A stretch of 64,000 nucleotides of DNA, taken from contig NZ_JAUZVZ010000014.1 of assembly GCF_030717845.1 (NCBI RefSeq), forward strand, positions 1-64,000. The letters are read 5' to 3'. Positions 52,701-61,386 of the stretch are shown piece by piece (the stretch's first letter is position 1; every line of letters begins with the position of its first letter). The position numbers and the translations under genes were made by a program. The stretch is from Alkalimonas collagenimarina (GTDB lineage Bacteria; Pseudomonadota; Gammaproteobacteria; Enterobacterales; Alteromonadaceae). The notes below the pieces were generated by a model. That model searched no databases. It saw only the letters and a list, made by a program, of their open reading frames with translations, and had not been told where the DNA came from.

Positions 52701-54328
52701 CGTCTGCGCTCTGTCCGTATTTTTTCATAGCGCGACAACAGCTCTTGATAACGGACGCGATGGTGTTCAGGCAAGGGCATATTGTCTACAACACGAAACG
52801 CCTTGCGGCAGCGCTCAAAAGCATCACCAACCTTGAAATGCTGCGGTTGACTCAATAATTGCAGCAGGCTTTGAATGTAATTTAAAGCGGCGCCGGTATT
52901 CATGGGGGCTAGCTCAAGCGCTTGTTCAAATTGCTTGGCTGCTTCACTAAAAAGGCCAGCTTTGTATAAGCGGATCCCTTCTTTGTTGTACTGAGCAAAG
53001 TATTCTTTTCGGCTGACGGTGATGTCTGTTTGCCGTTGTATAATGGCGTCCAGAACCGGGTTATCCAGCGTCTCTTTGGATATTTTTTGCTTGAGGCTAT
53101 CTGCCTCTTCATATTCACCAATTTGATTGAGTAACAAAACGGCATCAGCCAGGCTATGCTCTTGTCCGTGCAATAAGTCGGCGACAGTTGCAAAGGTTCG
53201 TTTTGCTTGAAACTGTTGGCCACTGAGCGACTCAAGGCGGGCCTGGCACAGTACTTCGAATAAGTCGAAGTCAATGTCTTTGATCATGGACTCATCGAGC
53301 CGGGCTCGCTGCAATGCAATCATAGTTTCCTGCTGATAGCGGTTTTTTTGCTGCGGCTCCTCTGACTCCATTGCTGCTTCAATAACGGTACGTATGTAAT
53401 TTTGCAGATGAATGACATCTTGTTTCAGTGAGCGGCGAGTAATTTCATACAACTGCTTGCTGGCTTGAACTTGCCTTGGCATATCATGCACTTTGCGGGC
53501 AATTTCCATCATTAAGTATTGCCGCTTGATCGAGTGAGGGGCAATTTCAGATGCATTGAGGATGCATTGCAGGGCTTCATCTGGCTGAGCCATTGCCATG
53601 TACGCTTTCGCCTTTAAATCGAAGGCCTCGGCAAAGTAGCGATTGCTTTCCAGTGCCTCTTCACAGAGCTCCAGACAGCGCTGAAATTCACCTTGATCAA
53701 AGTAGATTTGCGCCTGCAGTACCAAGGCCCAACCGCTGCGGTGTTGCTCCAGATTCTGTGACAACACCTGTTGTGCTGCATCAAGCTTGCGATGCTTGAT
53801 AAAGGTTTCAGCCAGTACGCGTTTACAAAACTGCTGATAACGACCTTCGGTACTGATTTCTTGTTGACACAACTCGATGATGGTGTCGCCTTGTTCATCA
53901 TACAAGGCTTGATACAAGGCGTTCAGCTTTACTTTTTTGTGTTGGATCTTCTGAATACGACTGCGCAATACTCGTTGTGAAAAGGGTTTGATCAGGTAAT
54001 CATCCGGCTCCAGTTCGACCGCACTCATCACCATAGGGACGGTATTTTCACCAGTCACAATCATAAAAATACTGCTCGGCTTCAGCAGTTTTTTCTCTCG
54101 CAAGTCTTCCAGCAATTGCTTGCCGTTTTTTCCGGTACCTAAGTGGTAATCGACAAACAGCACGTCGTAATCCATGTTGATGCACTTTGCCAGTGCTTGC
54201 TCGCCAGTGGGAGCAAAGGCAACATTAGTGGCTCCCATTGAATACAATATGCCCTTAAACATCAACTGGAAGGAGCGTTGATCGTCAACAATTAAGACGC
54301 GAAGGTTTTCAAGCGTTTTGCTTTCCAT
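52697..54328 (-). CDS. Response regulator with TPR output domain
   Basis: This 543-residue protein has an N-terminal receiver (residues about 8-125): acidic pair VDDQ, phosphoacceptor Asp60 in VLFVDYHLG, Thr92 and Lys114 in LIKPF. The rest is tetratricopeptide-like helices (EGRYQQFCKRVLAET, ALVLQAQIYFDQGEFQRCLELCEEAL, AAKQFEQALELAPMNTGAALNYIQSLLQL), so the output is protein-protein interaction, not DNA binding. No sensor kinase is adjacent. The stop lies opposite the end of deoC. The partner and signal are unknown. Confidence 0.9.
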   Translation of the reverse strand: MESKTLENLRVLIVDDQRSFQLMFKGILYSMGATNVAFAPTGEQALAKCINMDYDVLFVDYHLGTGKNGKQLLEDLREKKLLKPSSIFMIVTGENTVPMVMSAVELEPDDYLIKPFSQRVLRSRIQKIQHKKVKLNALYQALYDEQGDTIIELCQQEISTEGRYQQFCKRVLAETFIKHRKLDAAQQVLSQNLEQHRSGWALVLQAQIYFDQGEFQRCLELCEEALESNRYFAEAFDLKAKAYMAMAQPDEALQCILNASEIAPHSIKRQYLMMEIARKVHDMPRQVQASKQLYEITRRSLKQDVIHLQNYIRTVIEAAMESEEPQQKNRYQQETMIALQRARLDESMIKDIDFDLFEVLCQARLESLSGQQFQAKRTFATVADLLHGQEHSLADAVLLLNQIGEYEEADSLKQKISKETLDNPVLDAIIQRQTDITVSRKEYFAQYNKEGIRLYKAGLFSEAAKQFEQALELAPMNTGAALNYIQSLLQLLSQPQHFKVGDAFERCRKAFRVVDNMPLPEHHRVRYQELLSRYEKIRTERRR

Positions 54329-54410
54329 GGATACAACTGTGTTCGTTAAAACTTCATAAGGTAAGTGTCAGTAAAATGTGGGATTTTAGCAAGGAAAAAC
54401 TGCAGGAAAA

Positions 54411-54495
<85 letters not shown>

Positions 54496-54605
54496 ACTTG
54501 AGGGCTGCATAATAACAAAATTTTGTCTGATGTAAAGCAAGCACCTTTATTTATTTAGTCAGCTGCCGATAAAGCAAGCAGATGCAGTTAAATGGGTGAT
54601 GTTTT

Positions 54606-55082
54606 GTGCTGATCCACGAATGGCAATTAGGTACTAAGTTAAGTTCAGCCTTGCAGCAGCAACAGCCAGCTGACTTTCGGATATGGTGCGCTATGCTATC
54701 AACTGCGGTAGAAGAGCAAGCTGCTTTTGTACTGCAACAACAACACAAAGTGGAACAAAAAACACCACTACGACAGTTATTCGGTTTGGCTGAAAGCCGT
54801 CCATTAGACTACCAGTCAGACGATGAAATGCATTTCAAGCAGTTAAATGAAGCGTTGCAATCGGATGGCTTTGCGCAGGCAAGACTACTGCAGCAGCTGC
54901 ATCAATACCCTTGGGTCCTGCATGATAAAGCGAAGAAGCTGGATGCACGAGTTGAAGATAATTTAGATGCGCATGCCAGACGTCGATACTTGCACCAATC
55001 GATGGAAGCAGTTGATGCGGATGCGACTCAACTTTACGATGTATTGCAGCAACTGCATGGCCATAATCAAGATGCTGCTTGA
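54606..55082 (+). CDS. Hypothetical protein, VC2046/SO_3500-like
   Basis: This 158-residue soluble, Gln-rich helical protein is not confidently recognised. It starts with GTG and MLIHEWQLGTKLSSALQQQQ; the middle has PLRQLFGLAESRPLDYQSDDE. From memory its size and general character suggest the VC2046/SO_3500 family found in Vibrio and Shewanella, but I cannot verify that. No catalytic motif is visible. Its end overlaps the end of ychJ tail-to-tail by 16 bp. Confidence 0.65.
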   Translation: MLIHEWQLGTKLSSALQQQQPADFRIWCAMLSTAVEEQAAFVLQQQHKVEQKTPLRQLFGLAESRPLDYQSDDEMHFKQLNEALQSDGFAQARLLQQLHQYPWVLHDKAKKLDARVEDNLDAHARRRYLHQSMEAVDADATQLYDVLQQLHGHNQDAA

Positions 55083-55561
55083 CCAGATGCCCGGTGCAAT
55101 TGGCAGGATTTAAACTTTTTGCCGCTGCCACAGGGGCACGAATCATTGCGGCCTATCTTTTGGCCGGGAAAGTCAGTCAGACGGCCACTGGCGTAATACC
55201 ACTGGCCTTGAATGAACTCGAATACAGAATACTCTTGAAAGCTGTGTAGTTGATGTCCCTGAATGAAATAGACTTTAAATTCAACAAAGCCATGCGCTGC
55301 GGTAGAGTCAAGTGGACTGGAGCTCAGGATTTGTAGCTGGGTAAAGTGAGTTTCTTTAATAAAAGGCTGCAATGCAGCTGGCGACTGTGCTTCACGCAGC
55401 GAAGGGACGCAGCTTCGTTGTAAATACTCAGCGTGCCCATAGCAAAAGGCACTGTAGCGTGAACGCATCAACTGCTCGCAGCTTTTTGCCTCCTGCAAGC
55501 CATTCAGCAAGGGTTGGCAACAATCTGCAAAAGATTGCCCCGAACCACAATAACACCGCAT
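55067..55561 (-). CDS. ychJ: YchJ family SEC-C protein
   Basis: This 164-residue protein has SEC-C zinc-binding motifs at both ends: CYCGSGQSFADCC at the N-terminus and NDSCPCGSGKKFKSC at the C-terminus, with the UPF0225 core between (LMRSRYSAFCYGHAEYL). Its function is unknown. The ATG at 55561 gives the YchJ start (MRCYCGSG); upstream sequence in the frame has no support. Confidence 0.9.
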   Translation of the reverse strand: MRCYCGSGQSFADCCQPLLNGLQEAKSCEQLMRSRYSAFCYGHAEYLQRSCVPSLREAQSPAALQPFIKETHFTQLQILSSSPLDSTAAHGFVEFKVYFIQGHQLHSFQEYSVFEFIQGQWYYASGRLTDFPGQKIGRNDSCPCGSGKKFKSCQLHRASGQAAS

Positions 55562-55621
55562 AGTTTCATCCTGCTCAATCCAACTGACCACAGGCTATGG
55601 TAGCGTATCGCCAGTTGATTG

Positions 55622-56053
55622 TCAGTGATGTGGCTGCATGCTGGCATGGCTGAACCAATAAACTGTGCAGCCATAATGCTTCGCCAGCGAAGTTAACTCA
55701 TAGTGCTCTGCCGTACTAAGCAGCTCGCCAAAGCTAATAATGGTGCTGCAGGTGCCTGCCAGAATAGCTTTTTTCAGCGTATCAGCCAGGTGATGGATCT
55801 GTTTCCGGTGAATAAGTAGGGTTCGATTTTGTTGTGCCGCCTCAGCTTCAGCCAGTACCTTCAATGATTCACTTTCAGGAGCCAGAATTAAGGTCCAGCC
55901 CCGATCAGCCTGGTGGCGCTCAAACAGGGCAGTAAGTTGTTGGCTGGTGGTGGTCGCGGCCTGTTGTTGGCAATAATGAAACCCGGGACCTTGCTGATAG
56001 AACCCCTGATGACTTGACGCTGAAGGGATCATGCTATTCGTTGAACGACTCAT
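55622..56053 (-). CDS. sulA: SulA-like cell division inhibitor
   Basis: This 143-residue protein shows the SulA pattern: a hydrophobic strand WTLILAPES, a middle region LLIHRKQIHHLADTLKKAILAGTCSTIISFGELLS, and a final YGCTVYWFSHAS. SulA blocks FtsZ polymerisation during the SOS response. The ATG at 56053 is chosen: two LexA boxes lie 13-43 bp upstream, and the longer open frame upstream reads through them. It has no lexA neighbour, whereas lexA-sulA pairs are common in related bacteria. Sequence similarity to E. coli SulA is weak, so FtsZ targeting is inferred. Confidence 0.8.
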   Translation of the reverse strand: MSRSTNSMIPSASSHQGFYQQGPGFHYCQQQAATTTSQQLTALFERHQADRGWTLILAPESESLKVLAEAEAAQQNRTLLIHRKQIHHLADTLKKAILAGTCSTIISFGELLSTAEHYELTSLAKHYGCTVYWFSHASMQPHH

Positions 56054-56065
56054 AGAAACTCCTGA

Positions 56066-56081
56066 CTGTTGTTTTGTACAG
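56066..56081 (-). promoter_or_regulatory. LexA box (SOS operator), perfect consensus
   Basis: CTGT-N8-ACAG is matched exactly (CTGTTGTTTTGTACAG on the + strand). It lies 13-28 bp upstream of the sulA-like ATG, where LexA would block transcription or initiation. Confidence 0.85.
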
Positions 56082-56096
56082 TGTATGGATATACAG
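56081..56096 (-). promoter_or_regulatory. Second LexA box, one mismatch
   Basis: On the minus strand CTGTATATCCATACAC matches CTGT-N8-ACAG except for the last base, and its centre resembles the strong E. coli consensus CTGTATATATATACAG. It abuts the first box, sharing position 56081. Confidence 0.7.
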
Positions 56097-56129
56097 TAGT
56101 TGTTGCCCGAGTAAAAATCAAGCATTTTT

Positions 56130-56624
56130 TTACAATACAGCCATGCGTCTGTCTTCGATGTATTCATACCGTTCAGCAGCAAGCTCTGTGGCTTGCTGAA
56201 CCAGAGTTTCTGAGAGTTGTTGTTGCAACGATTTGACAAGTTTTAGTGCGGCATCCTCACGCTGTTTGGCCGCTAATAGTAGCCAGCAGTAGGCATGCTT
56301 CGCTGAAGCGGGTAGCCCTTGACCTTTTAAAAACATCAAACCTAAATAATACTGCGCCTTACTATGACCAAGCAGGGCAGTCTGACGAAATAAACGAGCG
56401 GCATGGTGATAGTCTTTTTCGGCGTAACTTTTTAAGGCTTGAGTTAAAATCGTCTTGCATTGTTCGGATAAGGCAGGGGCTTGCAGCATCCTCGGCAACA
56501 ACATGCCGCTGTCTTTAACAATGGCGTTTAACAGTTGTTGGTGCTCCAACAGCTTATCTTCCAGCTCAGCAAGACTGAGCTTTTTCATGGCGGCCAAATG
56601 TTGTCGGCTTGTTTTCAAGGTCAT
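56130..56624 (-). CDS. Sel1-repeat (TPR-like) protein
   Basis: This 164-residue protein has an N-terminal helical region and Sel1-like repeats (KDYHHAARLFRQTALLGHSKAQYYLGLMFLKGQGLPASAKHAYCWLLLAAKQ). The repeats suggest protein binding. It lies 76 bp upstream of the sulA-like start, with the LexA boxes in the gap, so it is transcribed from its own promoter. A second start at 56588 (MKKLSL) is possible. Function is unknown. Confidence 0.78.
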   Translation of the reverse strand: MTLKTSRQHLAAMKKLSLAELEDKLLEHQQLLNAIVKDSGMLLPRMLQAPALSEQCKTILTQALKSYAEKDYHHAARLFRQTALLGHSKAQYYLGLMFLKGQGLPASAKHAYCWLLLAAKQREDAALKLVKSLQQQLSETLVQQATELAAERYEYIEDRRMAVL

Positions 56625-56811
56625 TGCATGGTCTCTTCATACCTATTATGGGATCACGACGATGAAAGGAGATCAATCATGGACGTATGTTTGCTGTTTT
56701 GACCAGATGCATAACTCCTGCCAAAAATAAAAATTAGTACTGGCAAGACCAATATACTGGAAAATTGAGGTAGACTAAGTTAGATTTTTTGCCATCTAAC
56801 ACGGAACTTTC

Positions 56812-57519
56812 ATGTTTTTGACGCCATACATTACCCGGCAGGGTGAAGAGTTTTCTTTCAGTCGCGCTCAGGCGAGTAATTTTGCAAAGAAAATTGCCAG
56901 TGACTTTAATCCATTGCATGATGAAGATGCGAAGCGCTTTTGTGTCCCCGGTGACTTGATGTTTGCCTGGTTTGCTAGCCAGTACGGTATTAGTGAGCAG
57001 TTATGCTGCACATTTTCGGGTATGGTTGCATCGGATATCTGGTTGCATTTTAGCCAGCAGGGCGATGAGATTCATATTTGTGATCGACAAGATAAAGTCT
57101 ATTTATCTCTTCGTCAGCAGGGTAAGGTCATTCGGGATGAAGCCCTGATCGAATCGATTGTGACCGATTATGTCCGTTTTTCTGGTCAGAATTTTCCGCA
57201 TATCTTGCAACCATTAATGCAACAGCATGACGTGATGATCCATACCCAACGGCCCATGGTGATTTATGAAAGTATGGCCCTGCATTTGGATCAGTTGCCA
57301 ACGGAGTTGCCAGACCTGGCCTTGACACAAAGCAGCTTAGAAGTCACAGGTCGGCGTGGCAATGTTGCTCTGGACTTTAGCTTAAGCAGCCATGGCAAGA
57401 GCATTGGTCATGGCCGTAAACATATGATCTTGAGTAATTTATCGCCCTATGATGGGGATGCGATGCAAGCTATGATCAATGAGTACGATCGTCGTAAGGC
57501 TTTGTTTTTCTCAGCTTAG
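56812..57519 (+). CDS. DUF3581 family protein
   Basis: This 235-residue protein has the DUF3581 pattern: MFLTPYITRQGEEFSFSRAQASNFAKKIASDFNPLHDEDAKRFCVPGDLMFA. The FNPLHDEDAKRFCVPGD segment is close to the MaoC/hotdog hydratase signature, so an acyl-CoA-related fold is possible. Function is unknown. It is a single gene, convergent with wecA. Confidence 0.85.
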   Translation: MFLTPYITRQGEEFSFSRAQASNFAKKIASDFNPLHDEDAKRFCVPGDLMFAWFASQYGISEQLCCTFSGMVASDIWLHFSQQGDEIHICDRQDKVYLSLRQQGKVIRDEALIESIVTDYVRFSGQNFPHILQPLMQQHDVMIHTQRPMVIYESMALHLDQLPTELPDLALTQSSLEVTGRRGNVALDFSLSSHGKSIGHGRKHMILSNLSPYDGDAMQAMINEYDRRKALFFSA

Positions 57520-57520
57520 A

Positions 57521-58588
57521 CTAGCTTGAACTTCTGTCATGCCTTCTACGTTTTCGTAACGCCGACAATAAGCGCCAGATATGGGCTATCAGGTAGTAGT
57601 AGAAGGCTGCTAACGCGAGAAACAACAATAATACCAGCCCTTCAGGTAATAGCAGGTATTCAGCCAAAGCGCCTATGCTGGCACAAATACCAGCCAAACC
57701 TGCGATCAGCATCAAAGCCTGACGCGAGTTAAGTCCCATCCGCAATGAAATATGATGCAGATGTTCTCGGTCGGCTTTAAAAGGAGACTGTCCTTTACGA
57801 AGCCGCCGGATCATGATTACGGCCATGTCTAACAGTGGAATGGCAATGATCCACAGTGCTGTCACTGGGCGGAAGCTACTCGCCGGACTTTGGCTGCCTT
57901 GCAACAATAGCCAGATGACTGTCAAACCAATGAGCATGCTACCAGCATCGCCGAGAAAGACTTTTCGTAGACCAAACCATTGCAGATTAGCAGCCAGATA
58001 AGGGATTAATGCCATCATCATCAACAGAGGTATGATCGCCAGTTCTTGTTGCCCCCACATCAGCATAAAAAAGCTGAGCATGGCCATGCAGATAAAACTA
58101 AGAGTTCCGGCCAGACCATCAATACCATCGGTCATATTAAATGCATTGATGGCGGCGATGACTGCAATCACCGTTAAAGGCGGTCCAAACCAGCCTAAAT
58201 CGATGGACCCCGCACCAAATAGGTTGCCCAGATGCGCCAGATGCAAGTCGAGACTCAGCATCATGGCAATGGCCACTATGGATTGAACCAGCAAACGAAT
58301 ACTGACGGATAAATCCAGTGCATCGTCAAAAGCACCTAATACCACAATGACGGCAGCACAGCCAATAAACTGCCAGTGAGCGATTGAGCTGATGTCATGA
58401 CTTAGCAAGCCTGCAGCTAAGCCTGTAAAAAGGGCAAGGCCACCAATCAAAGGAATTTTGCCTTGATGCTGCTTTCTGCCTTTGGGAATATCGATCAATT
58501 GCAAACGGCTCGCGACGGGGCGGAGTATCCACAGCATTATGGATGTGATCAGCAGAGTCGTTAAAAAAGGCCAAAGAGGCAGGTACAT
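57521..58588 (-). CDS. Undecaprenyl-phosphate sugar-1-phosphate transferase (WecA/MraY-like)
   Basis: This 355-residue polytopic membrane protein starts polysaccharide lipid-linked synthesis by moving a sugar-1-phosphate, typically GlcNAc, to undecaprenyl phosphate. It carries VVVLGAFDDALDLSV (Asp-Asp), the catalytic NAFNMTDGIDGLAG and the cytoplasmic HLHHISLRMGL His motif of WecA-like members. About ten transmembrane helices are visible. It is divergent from the glycan operon on the + strand and probably supplies its first step. Confidence 0.92.
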   Translation of the reverse strand: MYLPLWPFLTTLLITSIMLWILRPVASRLQLIDIPKGRKQHQGKIPLIGGLALFTGLAAGLLSHDISSIAHWQFIGCAAVIVVLGAFDDALDLSVSIRLLVQSIVAIAMMLSLDLHLAHLGNLFGAGSIDLGWFGPPLTVIAVIAAINAFNMTDGIDGLAGTLSFICMAMLSFFMLMWGQQELAIIPLLMMMALIPYLAANLQWFGLRKVFLGDAGSMLIGLTVIWLLLQGSQSPASSFRPVTALWIIAIPLLDMAVIMIRRLRKGQSPFKADREHLHHISLRMGLNSRQALMLIAGLAGICASIGALAEYLLLPEGLVLLLFLALAAFYYYLIAHIWRLLSALRKRRRHDRSSS

Positions 58589-58700
58589 AGGATCCCTTTT
58601 TTTGGTAAGCTGTTGTCATGGTTCAGCTTACAGTCATTAGCCTGTCGCTACGCTGAACAAACCTAGCCAACTTTAGATGAAGAATGAGCGAACCATTTTG

Positions 58701-59753
58701 ATGCAAATCTTGCTGATCAGCAATATGGGGCCCAAACCATCGGCCCCAGTACAAGGGCAGTTTATTGAACAGCAGCGTCGTGCCTTGCCCATGAAAACGG
58801 ATTATCATTTCATGCGCTGGCATCAGGATACGTTATTAAATCGTTGTTTTAAATACCCGGTATGGGCACTGTCTTTTTTCTGGCGTTACCTGTGCCGACG
58901 AAAAACCTATCAATTGCTGCATGTTCATTTTTATTACCCAACCATTTGGCTGGCCATCCTTTATAAAGTACTGCGCAATCGCAAGGCGATTATTGTGGTG
59001 ACGTGCCATGGCAGCGATATTTACCATTATCAGCCAGCAAGCTTCGCTTATCGCTGGTGCACGCGCTGGGTGGACCACTGGATCTTTACAAGTTCAGCCT
59101 TGCAGCAGCGGTTTAGCCAACCCGTTCGTTCTGCTTGTGTCCTCTCTGCCGGTATTGCTGCCGACTTTGCCGATGTTGAGCCACTCTCTTGGAGGGAAAA
59201 AGACATTGATCTGTTGTTTGTGGGGAGTCTGGATCACAATAAAGGGCTGGACCGATTAAAACGATTGCTGCCGCAACTGGCTCAGCGTCAAGTGGTGATT
59301 ATCGGACAGGGCGCGATGCAGCACGAAGTGGAAGGCTGGACCAAGCAGTACCCAACCATACGCTGGCTGCCGATGCAGTCGCAAACCCAGCTGATCAGTT
59401 GGTACCGACGAAGTAAGGTACTGCTGAGTTTATCAAGGCAGGAATCCTTTGGTTTGGTGATGACCGAGGCGCTGGCTTGTTCAACCCCCGTTATAGCAAC
59501 GGTTACGGATGGCTCAACAGCTCAATTGCAGGCTGAATATGGTGTGCTTATTCCTCAATATGAGCAGGAAGACGAGCTTATAGTTCGCTTAGAACAGACA
59601 TTGCAGCAGTTTTGGCAGTTGCCGGAGCCAAGCTATCAAGCCATGCAACAGCATGGTCGTTGTTACGCAGAGGGGCAGCTGTTATCGGTCATAGCTCAAA
59701 AAGTAGCCCAGCTGTATCAACAGCTGGCAGTCATCAAGGATACCGCGGTATGA
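58701..59753 (+). CDS. Glycosyltransferase family 4
   Basis: This 350-residue GT-B glycosyltransferase has an N-terminal domain with HVHFYYPTIWLAILY and VTCHGSDIYHY, and a C-terminal nucleotide-sugar site with RQESFGLVMTEALACSTPVIAT (E-x7-E). The ATG at 58701 (MQILLISNMGPKPS) is chosen as the family start. It is the first gene of a five-gene operon; the ATGA overlap couples it to the next gene. The sugar is unknown. Confidence 0.9.
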   Translation: MQILLISNMGPKPSAPVQGQFIEQQRRALPMKTDYHFMRWHQDTLLNRCFKYPVWALSFFWRYLCRRKTYQLLHVHFYYPTIWLAILYKVLRNRKAIIVVTCHGSDIYHYQPASFAYRWCTRWVDHWIFTSSALQQRFSQPVRSACVLSAGIAADFADVEPLSWREKDIDLLFVGSLDHNKGLDRLKRLLPQLAQRQVVIIGQGAMQHEVEGWTKQYPTIRWLPMQSQTQLISWYRRSKVLLSLSRQESFGLVMTEALACSTPVIATVTDGSTAQLQAEYGVLIPQYEQEDELIVRLEQTLQQFWQLPEPSYQAMQQHGRCYAEGQLLSVIAQKVAQLYQQLAVIKDTAV

Positions 59754-60478
59754 CAAAGGATAATGTAGATTCGGTGCTTATTGGTCCGTTGCAGATCGGT
59801 GCTTATCAGGACCAGCAGCAACTGCTCGAAACCATCGTCGATCAGCAAGGTTTTGTGTTTGCGGGTTCAGCCATTGCTATTAATCCGGAAAAAATCATGA
59901 CGGCACGCCAAGATAGTTCGGTTGCCAGCATGTTGCAGCAGGCTGAAATCCGCTATGCTGATGGTATCGGTGTGGTGGCCGTGATGCGGCAACGTTTGAA
60001 GCGGCCGATCCAACGGATCCCCGGCTGTGAGCTATGGCAAGCCTTAATGCTTCGTTGCGCTGAATTTAAGGTGCCGGTGTATCTGGTGGGCGCTAAGCCT
60101 GAAGTTTTGGCGCAAACCAAAGCGAAGTTACAGCAGCAGCATGTGCATGTGGTGGGAGCAACCGATGGGTACTTCGGCGATGAACAGCAGGTCATTGAGT
60201 CCATAAAGCAAAGTGGGGCTCAAGTGATATCCGTAGCGATGGGATCTCCGAAGCAGGAGCAATTTATTGATCGCTGCAAACAGCAATTGCCTGCTTGCTT
60301 TTTTATGGGAGTAGGGGGCAGCTACGATGTGTTTACGGGCAATGTAAAACGAGCCCCGGCTATCTGGTGCAAACTCCACCTTGAGTGGGCCTATCGTTTG
60401 CTAAGTCAGCCCAGCCGTGTTGGTCGGCAGGGTAAGTTATTTCATTATCTATGGCTGGTACTTCGAGGACGCTTATGA
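59750..60478 (+). CDS. WecG/TagA/CpsF family glycosyltransferase
   Basis: This 242-residue GT26 enzyme usually transfers ManNAc or ManNAcA to a lipid-linked GlcNAc. Landmarks are IRYADGIGVVAVMR, QRIPGCELWQALM, YLVGAKPEVLAQTK and SVAMGSPKQEQFI. The ATG at 59750 overlaps the GT4 stop (ATGA); the longer open frame upstream has no homology. It fits the WecA product as acceptor. Confidence 0.92.
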   Translation: MTKDNVDSVLIGPLQIGAYQDQQQLLETIVDQQGFVFAGSAIAINPEKIMTARQDSSVASMLQQAEIRYADGIGVVAVMRQRLKRPIQRIPGCELWQALMLRCAEFKVPVYLVGAKPEVLAQTKAKLQQQHVHVVGATDGYFGDEQQVIESIKQSGAQVISVAMGSPKQEQFIDRCKQQLPACFFMGVGGSYDVFTGNVKRAPAIWCKLHLEWAYRLLSQPSRVGRQGKLFHYLWLVLRGRL

Positions 60479-61386
60479 ATAGCGACAGTAACATGGCTGA
60501 GCAACCCCCTTTCATCACGGTATACATGCCAACCCACAATCGCTGGCGTATGGCGGTCAGTGCCATTGAGTCGGTATTGGCACAAGACTACCCTCACTTT
60601 GAGTTGATTGTGGTGGATGATGGCTCCACCGATCAGAGCTGGCAGGAGCTGAATCAGCGCTACGGCAGCGAGGAAAAAATATCGCTGCTCCGCCATGAAC
60701 AAAGTCGCGGCGCCTGTGCTGCCCGTAATACCGCGATAGCGATAGCAAAAGGTGAATTTGTCACTGGTTTGGATGACGATGATGTTTTCTATCCGCATCG
60801 GTTATCCAGCCTGTTAGCGGCCTATCAACCAGAAGATTCGATGGTATGCTCAGGTTACTTGTGGCATTACGGCAAAGTGAGTAAGACATGCTATGCCAGC
60901 GATGAGATGGTTGATCTTCAAACCTTACTCGATGTTCACAATTTATCGAATCAAGCCTTGGTACCAACCCGCTTTATGCAGGAGTTAGGTGGCTTTGATG
61001 AACAACTGGCTGCATTTCAAGATTACGATATGTGGGTGCGGGTTGTTGCCCGGTTTGGGCCTGCCCGACGCATTGCCGAGATCAGTTATCAGGTGAATGC
61101 CGGACACGAAGCCGGGCGAATTACTGGCTCACCGAAACGATTGCAGGCTCATGATGACTTTGTAAAGAAACATCAACCGCAGATGACGGAGCGCAATAGA
61201 CAAAATCAGCGTTTTTACCGGCATAGTATGCAGCAGTTACCAATGTCACTTCCACAATTAGTGGCTACCTGCCGCTTTGGCTTGATCCGGCTTAAAATCC
61301 GCTATTATCTCAAAATGAAGTTGAGTTGGTTAAGCCAGTTGCGACTGCGGCTGCTGCAAAAGGGCTGGCGAGGTTTCTTTGGCTGA
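60475..61386 (+). CDS. Glycosyltransferase family 2
   Basis: This 303-residue GT-A glycosyltransferase starts with ITVYMPTHNRWRMAVSAIESVLAQ, then VVDDGSTDQSW, and GLDDDDVFYPHRL as the metal-binding Asp cluster. ATG at 60475 overlaps the previous stop by 4 bp. The C-terminal region after about residue 230 is basic and may bind the membrane. Confidence 0.9.
   Translation: MNSDSNMAEQPPFITVYMPTHNRWRMAVSAIESVLAQDYPHFELIVVDDGSTDQSWQELNQRYGSEEKISLLRHEQSRGACAARNTAIAIAKGEFVTGLDDDDVFYPHRLSSLLAAYQPEDSMVCSGYLWHYGKVSKTCYASDEMVDLQTLLDVHNLSNQALVPTRFMQELGGFDEQLAAFQDYDMWVRVVARFGPARRIAEISYQVNAGHEAGRITGSPKRLQAHDDFVKKHQPQMTERNRQNQRFYRHSMQQLPMSLPQLVATCRFGLIRLKIRYYLKMKLSWLSQLRLRLLQKGWRGFFG

Noticed and set aside
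55622..56239. 205-codon reading of the sulA-like gene
   Set aside because: The extra 62 codons cover the LexA boxes and enter the end of the Sel1-repeat gene; the ATG at 56053 is a better start.
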